Shown piece after piece: positions 9,893 through 20,522 of a DNA stretch of 64,000 nt (position 1 is the stretch's first letter; each line of letters starts with the position of its first letter). The DNA is from Chryseobacterium sp. E1. GTDB taxonomy: Bacteria; Bacteroidota; Bacteroidia; Flavobacteriales; Weeksellaceae. The position numbers and the translations under genes are program-made. Location of the stretch: positions 1,390,501 to 1,454,500 of the forward strand of contig CP078104.1 of NCBI GenBank assembly GCA_019203745.1, given 5' to 3'. The notes beneath the pieces are model-generated. The model had not been told where the DNA came from and searched no databases. It saw nothing but the letters and a program-made list of their open reading frames with translations.

Positions 9893-10497
9893 TTATAAAT
9901 AATTCATCTGTACAGTCTGAATGGTCTGCTCCAGCTTTTTGTCTGCTGTAGGATCACCGATTGCATTGAATTTCCATTCACCGTTTCTCTTGTAGAAAAC
10001 CCCATTACCATAGCAACGTGCCCGCTGAAAGAAGCATCATTCGCAATATCATATTTTGCAAAAACTTCTCTTACACTGGTAGGTGTTCCTTCATAGATAC
10101 GAATAGAAGCAAAAGGAATTGTCCCGAAGTCCTGCCCCTGTAGCTGTTCAGCACCATTGCCACATGCTCCACATTCGGTTCAAGCTGGCTGAAGTCTACT
10201 GTGATCACTTCGTTATCCAATCCGTCATCACCGTTTACGTCACCGGTAAGATCATCACCACTGTGTTTCACAGATCCGTTTCTGGATCTCAGGTTTCCGA
10301 AGTAGATCACTTCAGTCACATTTTTATTTGAATCGTATAAAATACAGCTTCCGTCTAAGTCTACTGCCTCTTTTTAGTTCGAATAATCCTTTCTTTTCAA
10401 TAGCACCCCAGTTGATTCCTACACAAGCCTGGGAAAGCTCAGCTCCGTTTTCTTTTTTAAGGTTGATTCTCTGACCTTTCTGTAAGTTGATAGCCAT
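9893..10497 (-). CDS. terD: TerD family protein, downstream copy (about three frameshifts)
   Basis: About 200 residues starting MAINLQKGQRINLKKENG at 10497. Corrected blocks are VGINWGAIEKK, VDLDGSCILYD, VIYFGNLRS, HSGDDLTGDVNGDDG, DNEVITVDFSQL and NAIGDPTADKKLEQTIQ. The acidic pattern DLDGS...GDDLTGDVNGDD is the Ca2+-binding signature of TerD-type domains. Breaks lie near 10375, 10145 and 10000. It is a soluble component of tellurite/phage/stress resistance systems and a paralogue of the gene at 12707-13263. Confidence 0.85.
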
Positions 10498-10566
10498 TTT
10501 TTTATGTTTAGTTGTTATTTACTTTAGCAAAGAAAGCTGTTGGGTTTCTTTACCTCAAATTTCGTC

Positions 10567-11513
10567 TTAGTTGTTGTTTAAATTCAAATTAAGCATTGCC
10601 CGCAAAATATTCGTTTCTTCGTCAAAATCAAATATTTTGCTCATAATATCTATATTTTCCAGGTTTCTGATATAGTCTTTCAGCACCCCTTCCACTTCCG
10701 GAGGTAATGTACGTTTTCTCTCATTCATACTGTTTTCCAACTGTTCATTTTTTCTTTTCAGCTGATCGATAATGGTCCCCTGATTCGATTGATTTTCAGA
10801 GGTATCTAATTTATCTATCTCTTTATCAAAAAGGTAGAGTTTCTTTTCGTCTACACTGAAAATGAAATAGTCATCAGACTGAAATATTTTGAAAAGTTCA
10901 TATTCATGAGTTCCTATGAGGTATCCACATACAAAACGGACTTTAAATCCCTGTATATTCAGTCTTCCCAAAAGCTTCCTTTCAATGGAATAATCCCTGT
11001 ACTGGTAAGCAGGAAAAGAACCTGTCGTCAGCAGTGATTCGTCTGCTTCTGTCCTGTAAAATTCCTGGGCATATTTCTTATGAAAATACAGTACATTATC
11101 CCAGTTGGCCGTAAAGATATCTTCCGTAAGATCTTTATAAAGGGTTTTCAGATGCTGGGAAAATACTCCGCTGTACATCTTCCGGTCAGTCTGAAAACTG
11201 TCTACACGTCTTTCTTCAAAGCCTGAAATATATTTATTGTTAATGTCAATTTCATTGATGACAGCCAGCATATCATTCTCCTTCTGTCTTTTGATTTTCG
11301 TCAGAAGTTCTATGAGGCTGTCGGTATACTGCAGGTGAAAAAGTTCCAGTTTATTGTAATCTAAAGCCGTATTTTCCTGAACAGATTGTGGATAATATCT
11401 GTTTTGATGTAAATGGATATTATGTCAATATGTTCAAAAAAATTCGCAAGAAGCTTAAGCCTTGTTAATCTTCTTCTGCTTTGCGACAATATGGTTGCTG
11501 CATCATCCCCCAC
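10567..11513 (-). CDS. Uncharacterised ter-operon protein with C-terminal coiled coil (one or more frameshifts)
   Basis: I do not recognise this family. From 11271 downward 234 residues are readable. The upstream part needs one correction near 11390 and probably begins near 11513 (GTG) or 11506 (ATG), giving about 315 residues. The N-terminal part has a basic helix (SQSRRRLTRLKLL); the middle is a mixed alpha/beta domain (GYLIGTHEYELFKIFQSDDY); residues in the last third form a polar coiled coil (IIDQLKRKNEQLENSMNERK). It lies between telA and terD on the same strand, so it is most likely a Ter-system partner. Confidence 0.6.
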
Positions 11514-11528
11514 CTTGATACCTATAAA

Positions 11529-12704
11529 TTAGCCTCTGACATTTGCTTTTAACTCGTGCTCCAGGGTTTGAAGATCCTGATCCAGTTTTCTTCTGTTATC
11601 TGCTCCCTGTTTCTGGATCTGCTTCACTTCATTCAATGTATTGATCAGCATTGAGGTAGTTTCTCTCAATGTTTCTACAGATACAATCGTTTGCTCATTC
11701 GCTCTGGCTACATTGATGGAATTCTGACCAAGACGTTCTGCATTCTTTCTTAAGATCTCCTCTGTAGTAGCAGACACTTTCTGCTGGATCTCAATATTCT
11801 GCTGCTGTCTGTACATGGCGACAGCAAGTGAAAGCTGGTTTTTCCATACAGGAAGCGTTGTAGTAAGAATCGTCTGCGCCTTTTCAGCAATGGAAACGTT
11901 GTTATTCTGTACCAGTCTGATCTGTGGAAGCGACTGCATCATGATCACACGTACTACTTTAAGATCAGCCATTCTTCGGTCTAATCTTGCAATAAAGTCT
12001 CTTTTATCTGCAATCTGATAATCCTGGAAATTCTGTGGATTTGCTTCCATTTGAGCTAGCTCAACAGCGGCTCTTTCCATTCTGATATTCCCTGCGATCA
12101 CAAGATCTTCGATCTGCTTGATGGAGTTTACATTACTTTCAAAGATCGTCTGCAAAACAGCATTATCTTTAGTGGAAGTAATGATTCCTGCATTTACTTT
12201 GTATGAGATCTGCTCAATATTATTGATGATCTTGTCATATTTTGCAAATAAATTTTCAACCTGAGTGATCACCTTTTTCATAAATGGTAATTTACTCAGG
12301 AAGCTTTTCACTTTATTCCCGTTAAGCTCATCTACGTCTACATAGTTCAGCTCTACCAAAAGGTCATTGATAAGGCCTCCAACTTCTCCGGAATTCGATC
12401 TTCTTACATTTCCTAGGAAGCTGTCACTCTGGTTGGTTAATGTTTTCTGAAGTTCTGCCCCGAAATTTACGATAGAACCCGGATTGGCCTCATCAATCGA
12501 ATTGGCAAGCACTTCATATTTCTGACGTTCTTCAGACTGCAGCTGCGTCAGGTTGACATTTCCTTCCCTGTCTACAAGAATTGCCGGTGCGGCATTCTGA
12601 ACAGGCTGAGCCGGTACCGGCGGAACCATTGGTGTAGGTTCAAATGTCTTAAGAGGTTCTATTGATCCCATCGGATCTATTGATTGATTTTCCTGATTGT
12701 CCAT
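11529..12704 (-). CDS. telA: Toxic anion resistance protein, TelA family
   Basis: An intact 391-residue protein: a Pro-rich N-terminal tail (to about residue 45), then the long helical TelA domain (EVGGLINDLLVELNYVDVDE, LPFMKKVITQVENLFAKYD, TLPVWKNQLSLAVAMYRQQQ, ATEEILRKNA-type end). TelA/KlaA proteins occur in tellurite and envelope-stress resistance operons with TerD. It is expected to be cytoplasmic or peripheral to the membrane. It sits directly behind the upstream terD copy with only two bases between stop and start, so it is cotranscribed. Confidence 0.92.
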   Translation of the reverse strand: MDNQENQSIDPMGSIEPLKTFEPTPMVPPVPAQPVQNAAPAILVDREGNVNLTQLQSEERQKYEVLANSIDEANPGSIVNFGAELQKTLTNQSDSFLGNVRRSNSGEVGGLINDLLVELNYVDVDELNGNKVKSFLSKLPFMKKVITQVENLFAKYDKIINNIEQISYKVNAGIITSTKDNAVLQTIFESNVNSIKQIEDLVIAGNIRMERAAVELAQMEANPQNFQDYQIADKRDFIARLDRRMADLKVVRVIMMQSLPQIRLVQNNNVSIAEKAQTILTTTLPVWKNQLSLAVAMYRQQQNIEIQQKVSATTEEILRKNAERLGQNSINVARANEQTIVSVETLRETTSMLINTLNEVKQIQKQGADNRRKLDQDLQTLEHELKANVRG

Positions 12705-12706
12705 AA

Positions 12707-13263
12707 TTACTTCTGATAAAGTGATACAAATTTATCAAGGCCGTCTCTCTGTCCTGCTCCTACAGCCTCGAATTTCCATTCTCCGTTTCTGTTGTAGATT
12801 CTTCCGAATTCTACTGCAGTTTCGATTGAGAAATCTTCATCCAGTTCATATTTTAAGATCTCCTCATTCGTATCTGTATTGAAAATTCTGATGAAAGAAT
12901 TTCTTACCTGTCCAAAATTCTGCTTTCTTGAATCCGCCTCATGAATTGTTACAACTACTGTAATTTCTTTGATCGCATCATCAATTTTTGTAAGATCAAT
13001 CTTGATCTGCTCATCATCACCTGATCCTTCTCCTGTAAGGTTATCTCCTGTATGAATTACAGATTTATCCGGAGATTCAAGGTTGTTATAAAAAATAAAG
13101 TGATTATCTGAAACTAATTTTTGTCGTCCCCAAGCAAAAATAATGAAGCATCAAGGTCGAAAGCTGTTCCTGTAGAAGTATTATTGATATCCCATCCTAA
13201 ACCTACAGTGAATTTAGGTGCGTTGATGTTTTCTCTTTGTCCTTTTTGTAAGTTAATAGCCAT
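12707..13263 (-). CDS. terD: TerD family protein, upstream copy (one frameshift)
   Basis: About 185 residues starting MAINLQKGQRENINAPKFTV. After correcting the A run near 13123 it reads FDLDASLFLLGDDKKLVSDN, then HFIFYNNLESP, HTGDNLTGEGSGDDEQIKID and GRIYNRNGEWKFEAVGAGQ. The DLDAS and GDNLTGEGSGDD motifs are the Ca2+-binding TerD/TerE signature. The start overlaps the end of the phosphoribosyltransferase gene by 11 bases, which indicates translational coupling. Confidence 0.9.
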
Positions 13264-14075
13264 AATATAATTCCGTTTGTGTTAAAGTATTGATGTTGTT
13301 TTTATATTCTTTTATTAAATGATAATTGTTACTGATGGCGAGCTCCAAAAGGAGATCCATCTGTTCTCTTTTTATAGTAGACGTAAGATAATCAAAATTA
13401 CTTGAATCTAAGCCTAAAATATATTTCACAATTCTAGTGTTGAACTGAAAACTTTCTTTATTCATCACTTCTGCAATATGTTTTACGTTTTTCACAGCGT
13501 AATAATTGAAAAAGTTCTCAATTTTAGGATCGAGTTCAAAGTTCATCAGTTCTGCGTAATACAGGAAGATAAAGTCTGCTTCCACATTGTACTCATCCAG
13601 AATTCTGTTAACCGTATACTCATGGCTTCCCGTGATTTTTATATCATCTATAAAAATACAAAGTTTTCCCTTAAAAATCTTTATCGATGTAATAAGTATC
13701 ATTAGCAATCAGATTTTTACGGTCTTCAAAATTAAGATTCCCATAATCTGTGATATAAGTATGGTTTCTGTTGATTTTAGATAAAATACTGGATTTTTTC
13801 TCTTTCTGAAACAAGTAGAAATCCAGGTACTTCTTAAAATAAAAGCACAGGAAATTGGAAGCCGTAGGAATCGCCATATAAGGGCTTGGAAGCACTACGA
13901 TCTCTTTATCTGTGTCCAGAATTTTCTCATTTTCCGAGATAAATCCATCGAATAATTCTTTTGCAAATTTTTCGGCATACGACTTATCGCCATATTTGAA
14001 ATAGCTGTATTCGGCAGGTGAGAATGTAAACTCATCCGCCGAATGAATGTGGTGTAAGCTGTATCTTTTATTCAT
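13253..14075 (-). CDS. Ter-operon phosphoribosyltransferase family protein (one frameshift)
   Basis: About 274 residues. The N-terminal half is intact (HSADEFTFSPAEYSYFKYGD and following). The frame breaks at the A run near 13680 and continues with KGKLCIFIDDIKITGSHE, the PRPP-binding loop of type I phosphoribosyltransferases (two Asp after hydrophobics, then TGSHE). Comparative genomics of ter operons (Anantharaman, Iyer and Aravind, 2012) predicted that such phosphoribosyltransferases, with HAD phosphatases, make a nucleoside-like metabolite. That function is inferred from family and context, not shown here. Confidence 0.78.
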
Positions 14076-14077
14076 GT

Positions 14078-14749
14078 TTATTTAGTGTTTAAGTAAATGG
14101 GCATTGAAACCGAAAGCTTTGGCTCCTGATAATCCGCCACCGGATTGTCTCCGATGTGCAATACCTGATGTAAGGGTAAATCCTGATCAATGATGTTATT
14201 TTTCACTTCCTGAAAAATAAGAGGATTCGGTTTGGAACAGTTGATTTCATCAGAATAGATATGGAAATCAATGTACTGATCCAGGTTTTCGTGAATCAGA
14301 AATTTTCTCATCGTCGTTCCTTTTATAAATCCTGTATTGCTCAGAATATTAATGGTTTTTCCCTGATTTTTGATTTCCCCAAAAAAGGTATGAATATTTT
14401 CAAAAATGACAACAGGTTTATATTCCAGGAACAACTCTTCGCTTTTCACATAAAATTCATTCAGTTTTTCCTTATTTAAAAGCTTAACATCCACATCCAG
14501 TGCGCCCAATATCATCAGATAGATCTCGAAAGTATCTATATTCCCTCCAGTCACTTCATTGATGGTATTGCAAAGATCATCATAATATTTTACGGTTTTT
14601 GCAATATCACCGATAGGTTTTTCTACATTAAAAAATGAGGAGAACAGCTCAACTCTTTTTGTTTTAAATTCAGGATGAGATTTGATTAGGGTGAGCCACA
14701 GGTCAAAGGAAAAATGACAGTGGTTGTGAATGTCAATATCTGTTTTCAA
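14078..14749 (-). CDS. HAD-superfamily hydrolase of the ter operon
   Basis: An intact 223-residue protein and the first gene of the operon. HAD motifs: motif I is FSFDLWLTL, in which the nucleophile D16 is kept but the second Asp is replaced by W18; motif II is ILSNTG; motif III is CSKPNP; motif IV is HIGDNPVAD. It should be a phosphatase or phosphotransferase acting with the adjacent phosphoribosyltransferase, from which it is separated by two bases. The Trp in motif I is unusual for a phosphatase and may change the reaction. Confidence 0.85.
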   Translation of the reverse strand: MKTDIDIHNHCHFSFDLWLTLIKSHPEFKTKRVELFSSFFNVEKPIGDIAKTVKYYDDLCNTINEVTGGNIDTFEIYLMILGALDVDVKLLNKEKLNEFYVKSEELFLEYKPVVIFENIHTFFGEIKNQGKTINILSNTGFIKGTTMRKFLIHENLDQYIDFHIYSDEINCSKPNPLIFQEVKNNIIDQDLPLHQVLHIGDNPVADYQEPKLSVSMPIYLNTK

Positions 14750-14839
14750 TATGTTTTAAGTTAAAAGTTTTATTTAGCTTCTTGAAAAAGATTTATAATT
14801 TATGAATCATCAACAAGTGTTTAAATATCTATATCTTCC

Positions 14840-14847
14840 CAAAGATA
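14840..14847 (-). promoter_or_regulatory. -7 element of the ter operon promoter
   Basis: On the minus strand the sequence reads TATCTTTG, a perfect match to the Bacteroidota -7 consensus TAnnTTTG, about 90 bases upstream of the HAD gene. The -33 element is weak. Confidence 0.55.
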
Positions 14848-15032
14848 AAATTTTTATCATAATTGCGTTATATACTTCTCTGTTTTAAGATATTTTTATG
14901 AATTCCTGCGTATTTGGAGGCAAAATACAGATGGATTTAAAACCTGTTCATCTCCGATCACAAAAAATATTTTAAAAAAATTATTGTGGATTAAAAAAAT
15001 AATATAATTTCGCAACCGGTTAACAATCAACA

Positions 15033-15119
15033 ATGTCAACAAAAATGATAAATATTATAACTTTAAGTAACCCTGTCAGAGCTGTGTTCTTTGGCAGCAC
15101 TAAATATTTATCTGAATAG
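15033..15119 (+). CDS. Small peptide gene (28 residues) with its own promoter and terminator
   Basis: An ATG at 15033 opens a 28-residue frame starting MSTKMINIITLSNPVRAVFF and ending in KYLSE. It lies between a promoter-like sequence (TTG near 14984, TATAATTTCG near 15003) and a strong terminator (15151-15180). I do not recognise it. It could be a leader or attenuator peptide, although the terminator isolates it from the EF-G gene. It resembles in layout the two small peptide genes at 43831 and 44342. Confidence 0.45.
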   Translation: MSTKMINIITLSNPVRAVFFGSTKYLSE

Positions 15120-15150
15120 TTCCATAGATCTTTATTATTAAAATATAATT

Positions 15151-15180
15151 AAAGACCTGTCTATTCGGACAGGTCTTTTT
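15151..15180 (+). terminator. Terminator of the 15033 small transcript
   Basis: AAAGACCTGTC and GACAGGTCTTT form a perfect stem with loop TATTCG region, followed by T residues. Confidence 0.85.
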
Positions 15181-15384
15181 GCTGCCCTGCTTTCAGACTT
15201 TAACTATTCAAAGAACTTCTGTTGTTTGCTAAGATCTGTTCTGAAAAATACACAATCAACGTACGAAATACTTTTACATTTTTTCTGACCTGAATATCCA
15301 TCAGGCCAGGGTCTTCGTTGTGTTTATTTTTTCAGCAGCATTTTTCAGCAGAATATTCAAAATCAACAATTTAAATCAATCAAA

Positions 15385-17450
15385 ATGAAATATAACACAA
15401 GAAATATAGGAATCATAGCTCATGTAGACGCAGGAAAGACAACTTTATCAGAAAGACTTCTGTATTACACAGGACTCATACATAAAATCGGTAACGTAGA
15501 TGATGGCAATACGATGATGGATAAAGACATTCAGGAAAAGAACCGGGGTATCACCATTTCATCAGCTGCGGTTTCCACACAATGGAAAAAAGATAGTACA
15601 GTCTATAATATCAATATTATCGACACGCCCGGTCACATTGATTTTGCAGTGGAAGTTGAGCGTTCGTTAAGAGTACTCGACAGTGTTGTGGCTGTTTTCT
15701 GTGCTTCTTCGGGAGTTCAGCCACAAACGGAAAATGTATGGTTCCAGGCTGAGAAACACGGAGCCTCAAAGATCTGCTTCATCAATAAAATGGACAGAAT
15801 AGGAGCCGATTTTTTTGCCGTTCTTCAAGAGATCGAAACGAAACTGAATGCTGTTCCTCTTGCTCTTCAAATCCCGATTGGTGCTGAAGACAGCTTTGAA
15901 GGAGTCATTGATCTGATCCGTCAGAAAGCGCTTTACTGGGCAGATGAAAACGGAGAAACCATCATAGAAAAGGAAATTCCTGAAGACTACCAGACTGAAG
16001 CCGATGAATACAGAATGAAGCTGATGGAGATGCTGGCTGAATACGATGAGGATTTCTTTGAGATTTTTATGGATACTGAACACGGAATTACATCTGAAAT
16101 GATCACGGAAGCCGTACAAAAAGTATGTCAATCAGGCACAGCAGTTCCCGTCCTGTGTGGCTCTGCGTTTAAGAACAAAGGAATTCAGCCTCTTCTTGAT
16201 TCTGTTGTCACTTATCTTCCGTCTCCGGATCAGCTTGCAGACGTTAAAGGCAAAGATCCTCATACAGAAGAAACGATAGAGCTTGAAAGAAATGCCTCGG
16301 AAGTTTTTTCGGGACTAGTTTTTAAAGTTGTTATCGATAAGCATATGGGAAGACTGGCCATGCTCCGTATTTATTCGGGTAAGATCAGGTCCGGTGATAC
16401 CGTACTGAATGTAAGAACCGGAAAAAACTTCAGGGTTTCAGGATTTTACAGATGCAGTCTGACAAAACTTTATCCATGGAAGAAGGAGGAGCCGGTGATA
16501 TTGTAGCACTGACGGGAATAAAAGATGCCAAAACAGGAGACTCTTTATCCTCTGTTGAAAAACCTGTACTGCTTGAGTCTATTACGATTCCAGCTCCTGT
16601 GATCAGGGTTTCGATAGAGCCTAAAACCAACGGTGATGAGAAGTCTTTCGGTCTGGTTCTGGCAAAAATTCAGGAAGAAGATCCTTCTCTGGTTGTTGAA
16701 AGGGACAGGCAAACCGGGGAAACTTTATTAAGCGGACTGGGAGAATTACACCTTGAGGTTACTCTGGAAAAAATCCGTCTAAATCATGGAATCGGGATCA
16801 ATCAGGGCAAACCTAAAGTATCTTATCGTGAAATCTTAACGGAAACAAAGACTCACAGGGAAAAACTTTCAAAACAAAACGGCGGAAGCGGACAGTTTGC
16901 CGATATCAGTTTTGAAATCGGCCCAAGAGATGATCATGAATATGGGCTGCAATTCATCAATATGATCAAAGGAGGAGTAATTCCGACGGAATTCATCCCT
17001 TCCGTTGAAAAAGGATTCCGGGAAGCCATGGAACACGGACCGTTAAAAGGTTATCCTTTGGAAAGTATGAAAATCACTCTTCTGGACGGTTCTTTCCATG
17101 CTCAGGATTCTGCAGCTTTTGATTTTGAAATTGCTGCGAGAGAAGGATTCAGAGCTGCTGCCGGAAAATGCAGTCCAAAGCTTCTGGAACCTGTTATGCA
17201 GGTTGAAATTCAGAGTATTGAAGAATATACGGGAGCCATTACTGCGGATATCAACCGGAGAAGAGGAATCATTACTTCCATTGATGAGAAATCAGGAAGA
17301 AAGATCTTTACTGCAGAAATTCCGTTGGCTTCTACATTCGGGTATATTTCTGATCTGAGAACACTTACAAGCGGAAGAGCTTCCATCAGTATGAAATTGT
17401 CACACTATGCATTAGTACCCGATTTCATTGCCAATACATTAATCACTTAA
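15385..17450 (+). CDS. Elongation factor G paralogue (one frameshift)
   Basis: About 688 residues, full EF-G length. GTPase motifs: AHVDAGKTT (residues 12-20), RGITI, DTPGH, NKMD. Domains II to V follow: LHLEVTLEKI, GGSGQFADISFEIGP of domain IV, and GYISDLRTLTSGRAS of domain V. The frame breaks near 16435 and is restored by one inserted base. It stands alone, not in the str operon with rpsL/rpsG, so it is more likely a second EF-G than the main fusA. Bacteroides EF-G2, used under carbon starvation, is a possible analogue. Translocation or recycling activity is inferred. Confidence 0.85.
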
Positions 17451-17493
17451 ACAAGCAGGGACTGTAATTGAAATTACGGTCCTTGTCTTGTTT
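17449..17493 (+). terminator. Terminator of the EF-G paralogue
   Basis: AAACAAG-CAGGGACTGTAATT pairs with AATTACGGTCCTTG-CTTGTTT, a long stem that begins at the stop codon. Confidence 0.75.
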
Positions 17494-17577
17494 GTGAATG
17501 GTCAATCGTCAGTACAATGCTTGTCAATTTTAATTCACGATTCACTTGCGAAGCAAAATTCACTTATTGACCTCCCC

Positions 17578-19113
17578 TTATTTTTCCGGCATCACCTTAT
17601 ACGTCGGATCTTCCTGAATATCTATTTCAACTACTGCTTCCGCATTTTTCAATATTTTCCTGCAATCTTCGCTAAGGTGACTTAAACGTAATGTTTTATC
17701 TTGCTGTTTATACCGTTTGGAAAGCTTATCCAGCGCATCAATCGCACTCATATCTACGATCCGGCTTTCTTTAAAGTCAATGATAACCTCATCGGGGTCA
17801 TTCACCGGGTCAAATTTTTCGGCAAAAGAGGTAGCGGAGCCAAAAAACAGCGGGCCATAGATTTCGTAATGCTTTGCAGTTTTCATCGATATGCTTTCTT
17901 GCACGGATCCTTTTGGCATTGTCCCAGGCAAAAACCAGGGCGGAGATAATTACTCCTACCAATACTGCCAGGGCAAGGTTATGAAGAAGAATCGTGATCA
18001 GAGCGACTGTAATTCCTACAAATATGTCAGACCTTGGCATTTTGTTGACAATCCTGATAGAAACCCACTGAAAGGTACTGATGGCAACCATCATCATCAC
18101 GCCTACCAATGCCGCCATCGGAATTTTCTCAATGACAGGAGCACCAAACAGAATAATGATCAGAATCATGACGGAGGCAATAATTCCTGATAGCCTTGCT
18201 CTGGAACCTGCATTAAGGTTAACCAGCGTCTGCGCCACCATGGCACATCCTCCCATTCCACCGAAAAAACCGTTGGTAATATTCGCTACTCCCTGTGCTA
18301 CCGATTCTTTATTAGCGCTTCCTTTGGTATTGGTGATTTCATCCACCATTGATAACGTCAGAAGGGATTCGATCAGGCCTACTCCTGCCATAATCAATGC
18401 ATAAGGGAAAATGACCTGTAAGGTTTCAAGGGAAAAAGGAATCTGTGGAATATGAAAACTTGGAAGACTTCCACTGATATGGGCAATATCTGCTACTGTT
18501 TTAGTCTGAATATTGAACCCCAGCACTACAGCAAATATGACAATAATAGCCGCTAAAGATGCCGGGATAGCTTTTGTTATTTTCGGAAAGAAATACACCA
18601 CAGCAATAGTAAGGGCGGTTAAGCCTGCCATTACGTATAAGGCACTTCCTGGAGCCAGCTCACTGCTCCGTTATTGTCTGTAATTTTAAACTGTTCGATC
18701 TGTGCCATAAAAATGATGACGGCGAGACCATTCAGAAATCCGTACATAACCGGCTGTGGAATTAGTCTGACAAATTTTCCCAGCTTAAAAAGTCCTACCA
18801 TCATCTGAAGAATTCCCGCCAGCGCAACAGTAGCAAAAAGGTATTCTACTCCATGAGATTTTATAAGTGCGATCAGTACAACAATAGTGGCTCCTGCCCC
18901 TCCGGAAACCATTCCCGGGCGACCACCCAAAACTGCCGTCACCAGCCCCATCATAAAAGCTGCATAAAGTCCTGTAAGTGGAGAAAGCCCGGCCAGAATC
19001 GCAAATGAAAGAGACTCGGGAATCATGGTCATCGCTACGGTAAACCCTGCCAGCAACTCATTTTTATAATTGATTTTTGTCGAAAAGTCGAATAAGCTTA
19101 TGGTATTTTTCAT
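17578..19113 (-). CDS. SulP family inorganic anion transporter with STAS domain (two frameshifts)
   Basis: About 512 residues. The N-terminal membrane domain carries the SulP signature (ELLAGFTVAMTMIPESLSFA, then SPLTGLYAAFMMGLVTAVLG and GGAGATIVVLIA). Breaks near 18640 and 17890 split it into three readable parts. The last part is a STAS domain (HYEIYGPLFFGSATSFAEKF, IIDFKESRIVDMSAIDALDK). The start at 19113 (MKNTISLFDF) is chosen over the upstream in-frame ATG because of homology. Substrates of the family include sulfate, bicarbonate and chloride; none can be chosen here. Confidence 0.88.
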
Positions 19114-19276
19114 TGCGGGGCAAAGGTATATACTTACCGGATGGTACACAATTTTTTCTCATTCTGTTTTTTAGATCCATAAAACGTTTTCAAATAATTC
19201 ACACTTCTGTTCACATAATATGTTAATTTTAATTAAAATTGGATGATAACCAGACTTTTTGTATTTCTTTCTGTTT

Positions 19277-19302
19277 TTGCTTTTAATTTTTGTTTACATT
19301 TG
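19277..19302 (+). promoter_or_regulatory. Flavobacterial-type promoter in a gene-poor stretch
   Basis: TTG at 19277 and TACATTTG at 19295-19302 fit the Bacteroidota consensus on the plus strand. The first recognisable gene downstream starts only at 19728. The 425 bases between hold no clear gene, so this may be a long 5' leader or a small RNA. Confidence 0.4.
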
Positions 19303-19727
19303 AATGCAGATAAGTGATTATCCGGTACTAACAAAAACATTCGACATGTAAGCAGCTGTGTATCAAAAAACAGCTTAGAAAAATAGAGTTGCATGAAGGA
19401 ACTTTAATAGGTTATATATTATTCACACAAATGGCAGGAAAAGAAGTTTGAAAAAGAAGAGTGATAGGCCCATGACCATAAGGAATATATTTCAAGGATA
19501 CATTAAAGTGACAATTAATATTTCCTTTTAACGAATCACGTCAATCCCGGACTGATTTCTGAAGATTTCCACCCTACAGGTTATTTTCAGAATTTCAGAA
19601 TATTGGGTTTTGCTTTTTCTCAATTTCAAATTTAAGTGAATTATATTCTGCCATGCATGATAATATTTATCGCCTATTTCCGTTTTTTGATGCATAAGTT
19701 TTAATTTAAAGATAATATTCAGTAAAA

Positions 19728-20156
19728 ATGTTATATAAAGAAATCCATATTGGACAGTTTATTAAGGAAAGGGTTGATGATAATGAAATAGCTATGGAGA
19801 GGATCTGCAAATTTTTGGGCAGTGATGAAGAATCTGTGGAAAGGATGTACGCCAGTAAATCTATAGATGCGGATCTTCTTCTAAGGTGGAGCAAATTACT
19901 GGAATATGATTTTTTCAGACTGTACAGCTCTCACCTGATTTTATATGCACCTCCTTCAGCAGCACATAAGGCACAGCAGAAGTCTGATAAGATTCCTTAT
20001 TTCAGGAAAAATATCTACACCCAGGAGATCAAAGATTTTATTATGAAAAGAATTCTATCCGGGGAAATGACACAGAGCGACGTCATTAAAGAATATTCTA
20101 TTCCTAAGAGTACTCTGCACAGATGGCTTCAGAAGAGTGATACTATTAACGGATAA
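19728..20156 (+). CDS. Helix-turn-helix protein (transposase-like DNA-binding type)
   Basis: An intact 142-residue protein. The N-terminal part (HIGQFIKERVDDNEIAMERI) resembles an Xre-like repressor fragment; the C-terminal 45 residues (IKDFIMKRILSGEMTQSDVI, then YSIPKSTLHRWL) form an IS3/homeodomain-like helix-turn-helix. No catalytic domain follows, so this is not a working transposase. It is paired with a related protein 11 bases downstream. Role unknown, probably DNA binding. Confidence 0.65.
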   Translation: MLYKEIHIGQFIKERVDDNEIAMERICKFLGSDEESVERMYASKSIDADLLLRWSKLLEYDFFRLYSSHLILYAPPSAAHKAQQKSDKIPYFRKNIYTQEIKDFIMKRILSGEMTQSDVIKEYSIPKSTLHRWLQKSDTING

Positions 20157-20167
20157 ACGAAAACGAC

Positions 20168-20506
20168 ATGCGTCCCAATTATAAAAAGATCTATCAGGAT
20201 ATGCTGAGACTGGAACATCCGGAGAAACTGAAGGATCCCAAGATCAAAGAGCTTCTTGAAAAACTTCATACGACTGAAGATGTGCTTAAATTCAATGATA
20301 GGCTTTTCAAGCATTCCAGAGAAAACCAGAAGCTGAAGACTTATGATAAAAAGACTATGCTTAAGCTTCTTCAGTATCAGAAAAAGCACGGGCATTCCAC
20401 CAGCTATATGTCCAGAAAATACAAAATAAGCAGAACAACTCTTTCAAAATGGAAGCAGATGTTTGAGGAGGAACTTGAAAATACAATGAAAAAAGTCGAT
20501 CAATAG
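20168..20506 (+). CDS. Second helix-turn-helix protein of the pair
   Basis: An intact 112-residue protein, highly charged and helical. Its C-terminal half (KTMLKLLQYQKKHGHSTSYM, then YKISRTTLSKWKQMFEEEL) has the same type of helix-turn-helix as its neighbour at 19728. The two start 11 bases apart and end before one terminator, so they form one transcription unit. Role unknown. Confidence 0.6.
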   Translation: MRPNYKKIYQDMLRLEHPEKLKDPKIKELLEKLHTTEDVLKFNDRLFKHSRENQKLKTYDKKTMLKLLQYQKKHGHSTSYMSRKYKISRTTLSKWKQMFEEELENTMKKVDQ

Positions 20507-20517
20507 ATCGGCTTTTG
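20489..20517 (+). terminator. Terminator of the HTH pair
   Basis: AAAAGTCGATC and GATCGGCTTTT form a stem around AATA; the stop codon lies inside it. Confidence 0.75.
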
Positions 20518-20522
20518 TTGTA

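Noticed and set aside
15385..17450. A TetM-type ribosome protection protein
   Set aside because: Domain motifs and length fit EF-G, and characteristic TetM C-terminal features are not visible.
19728..20506. An insertion sequence (transposase-like helix-turn-helix pair)
   Set aside because: No catalytic DDE domain, terminal inverted repeats or target duplication were found.
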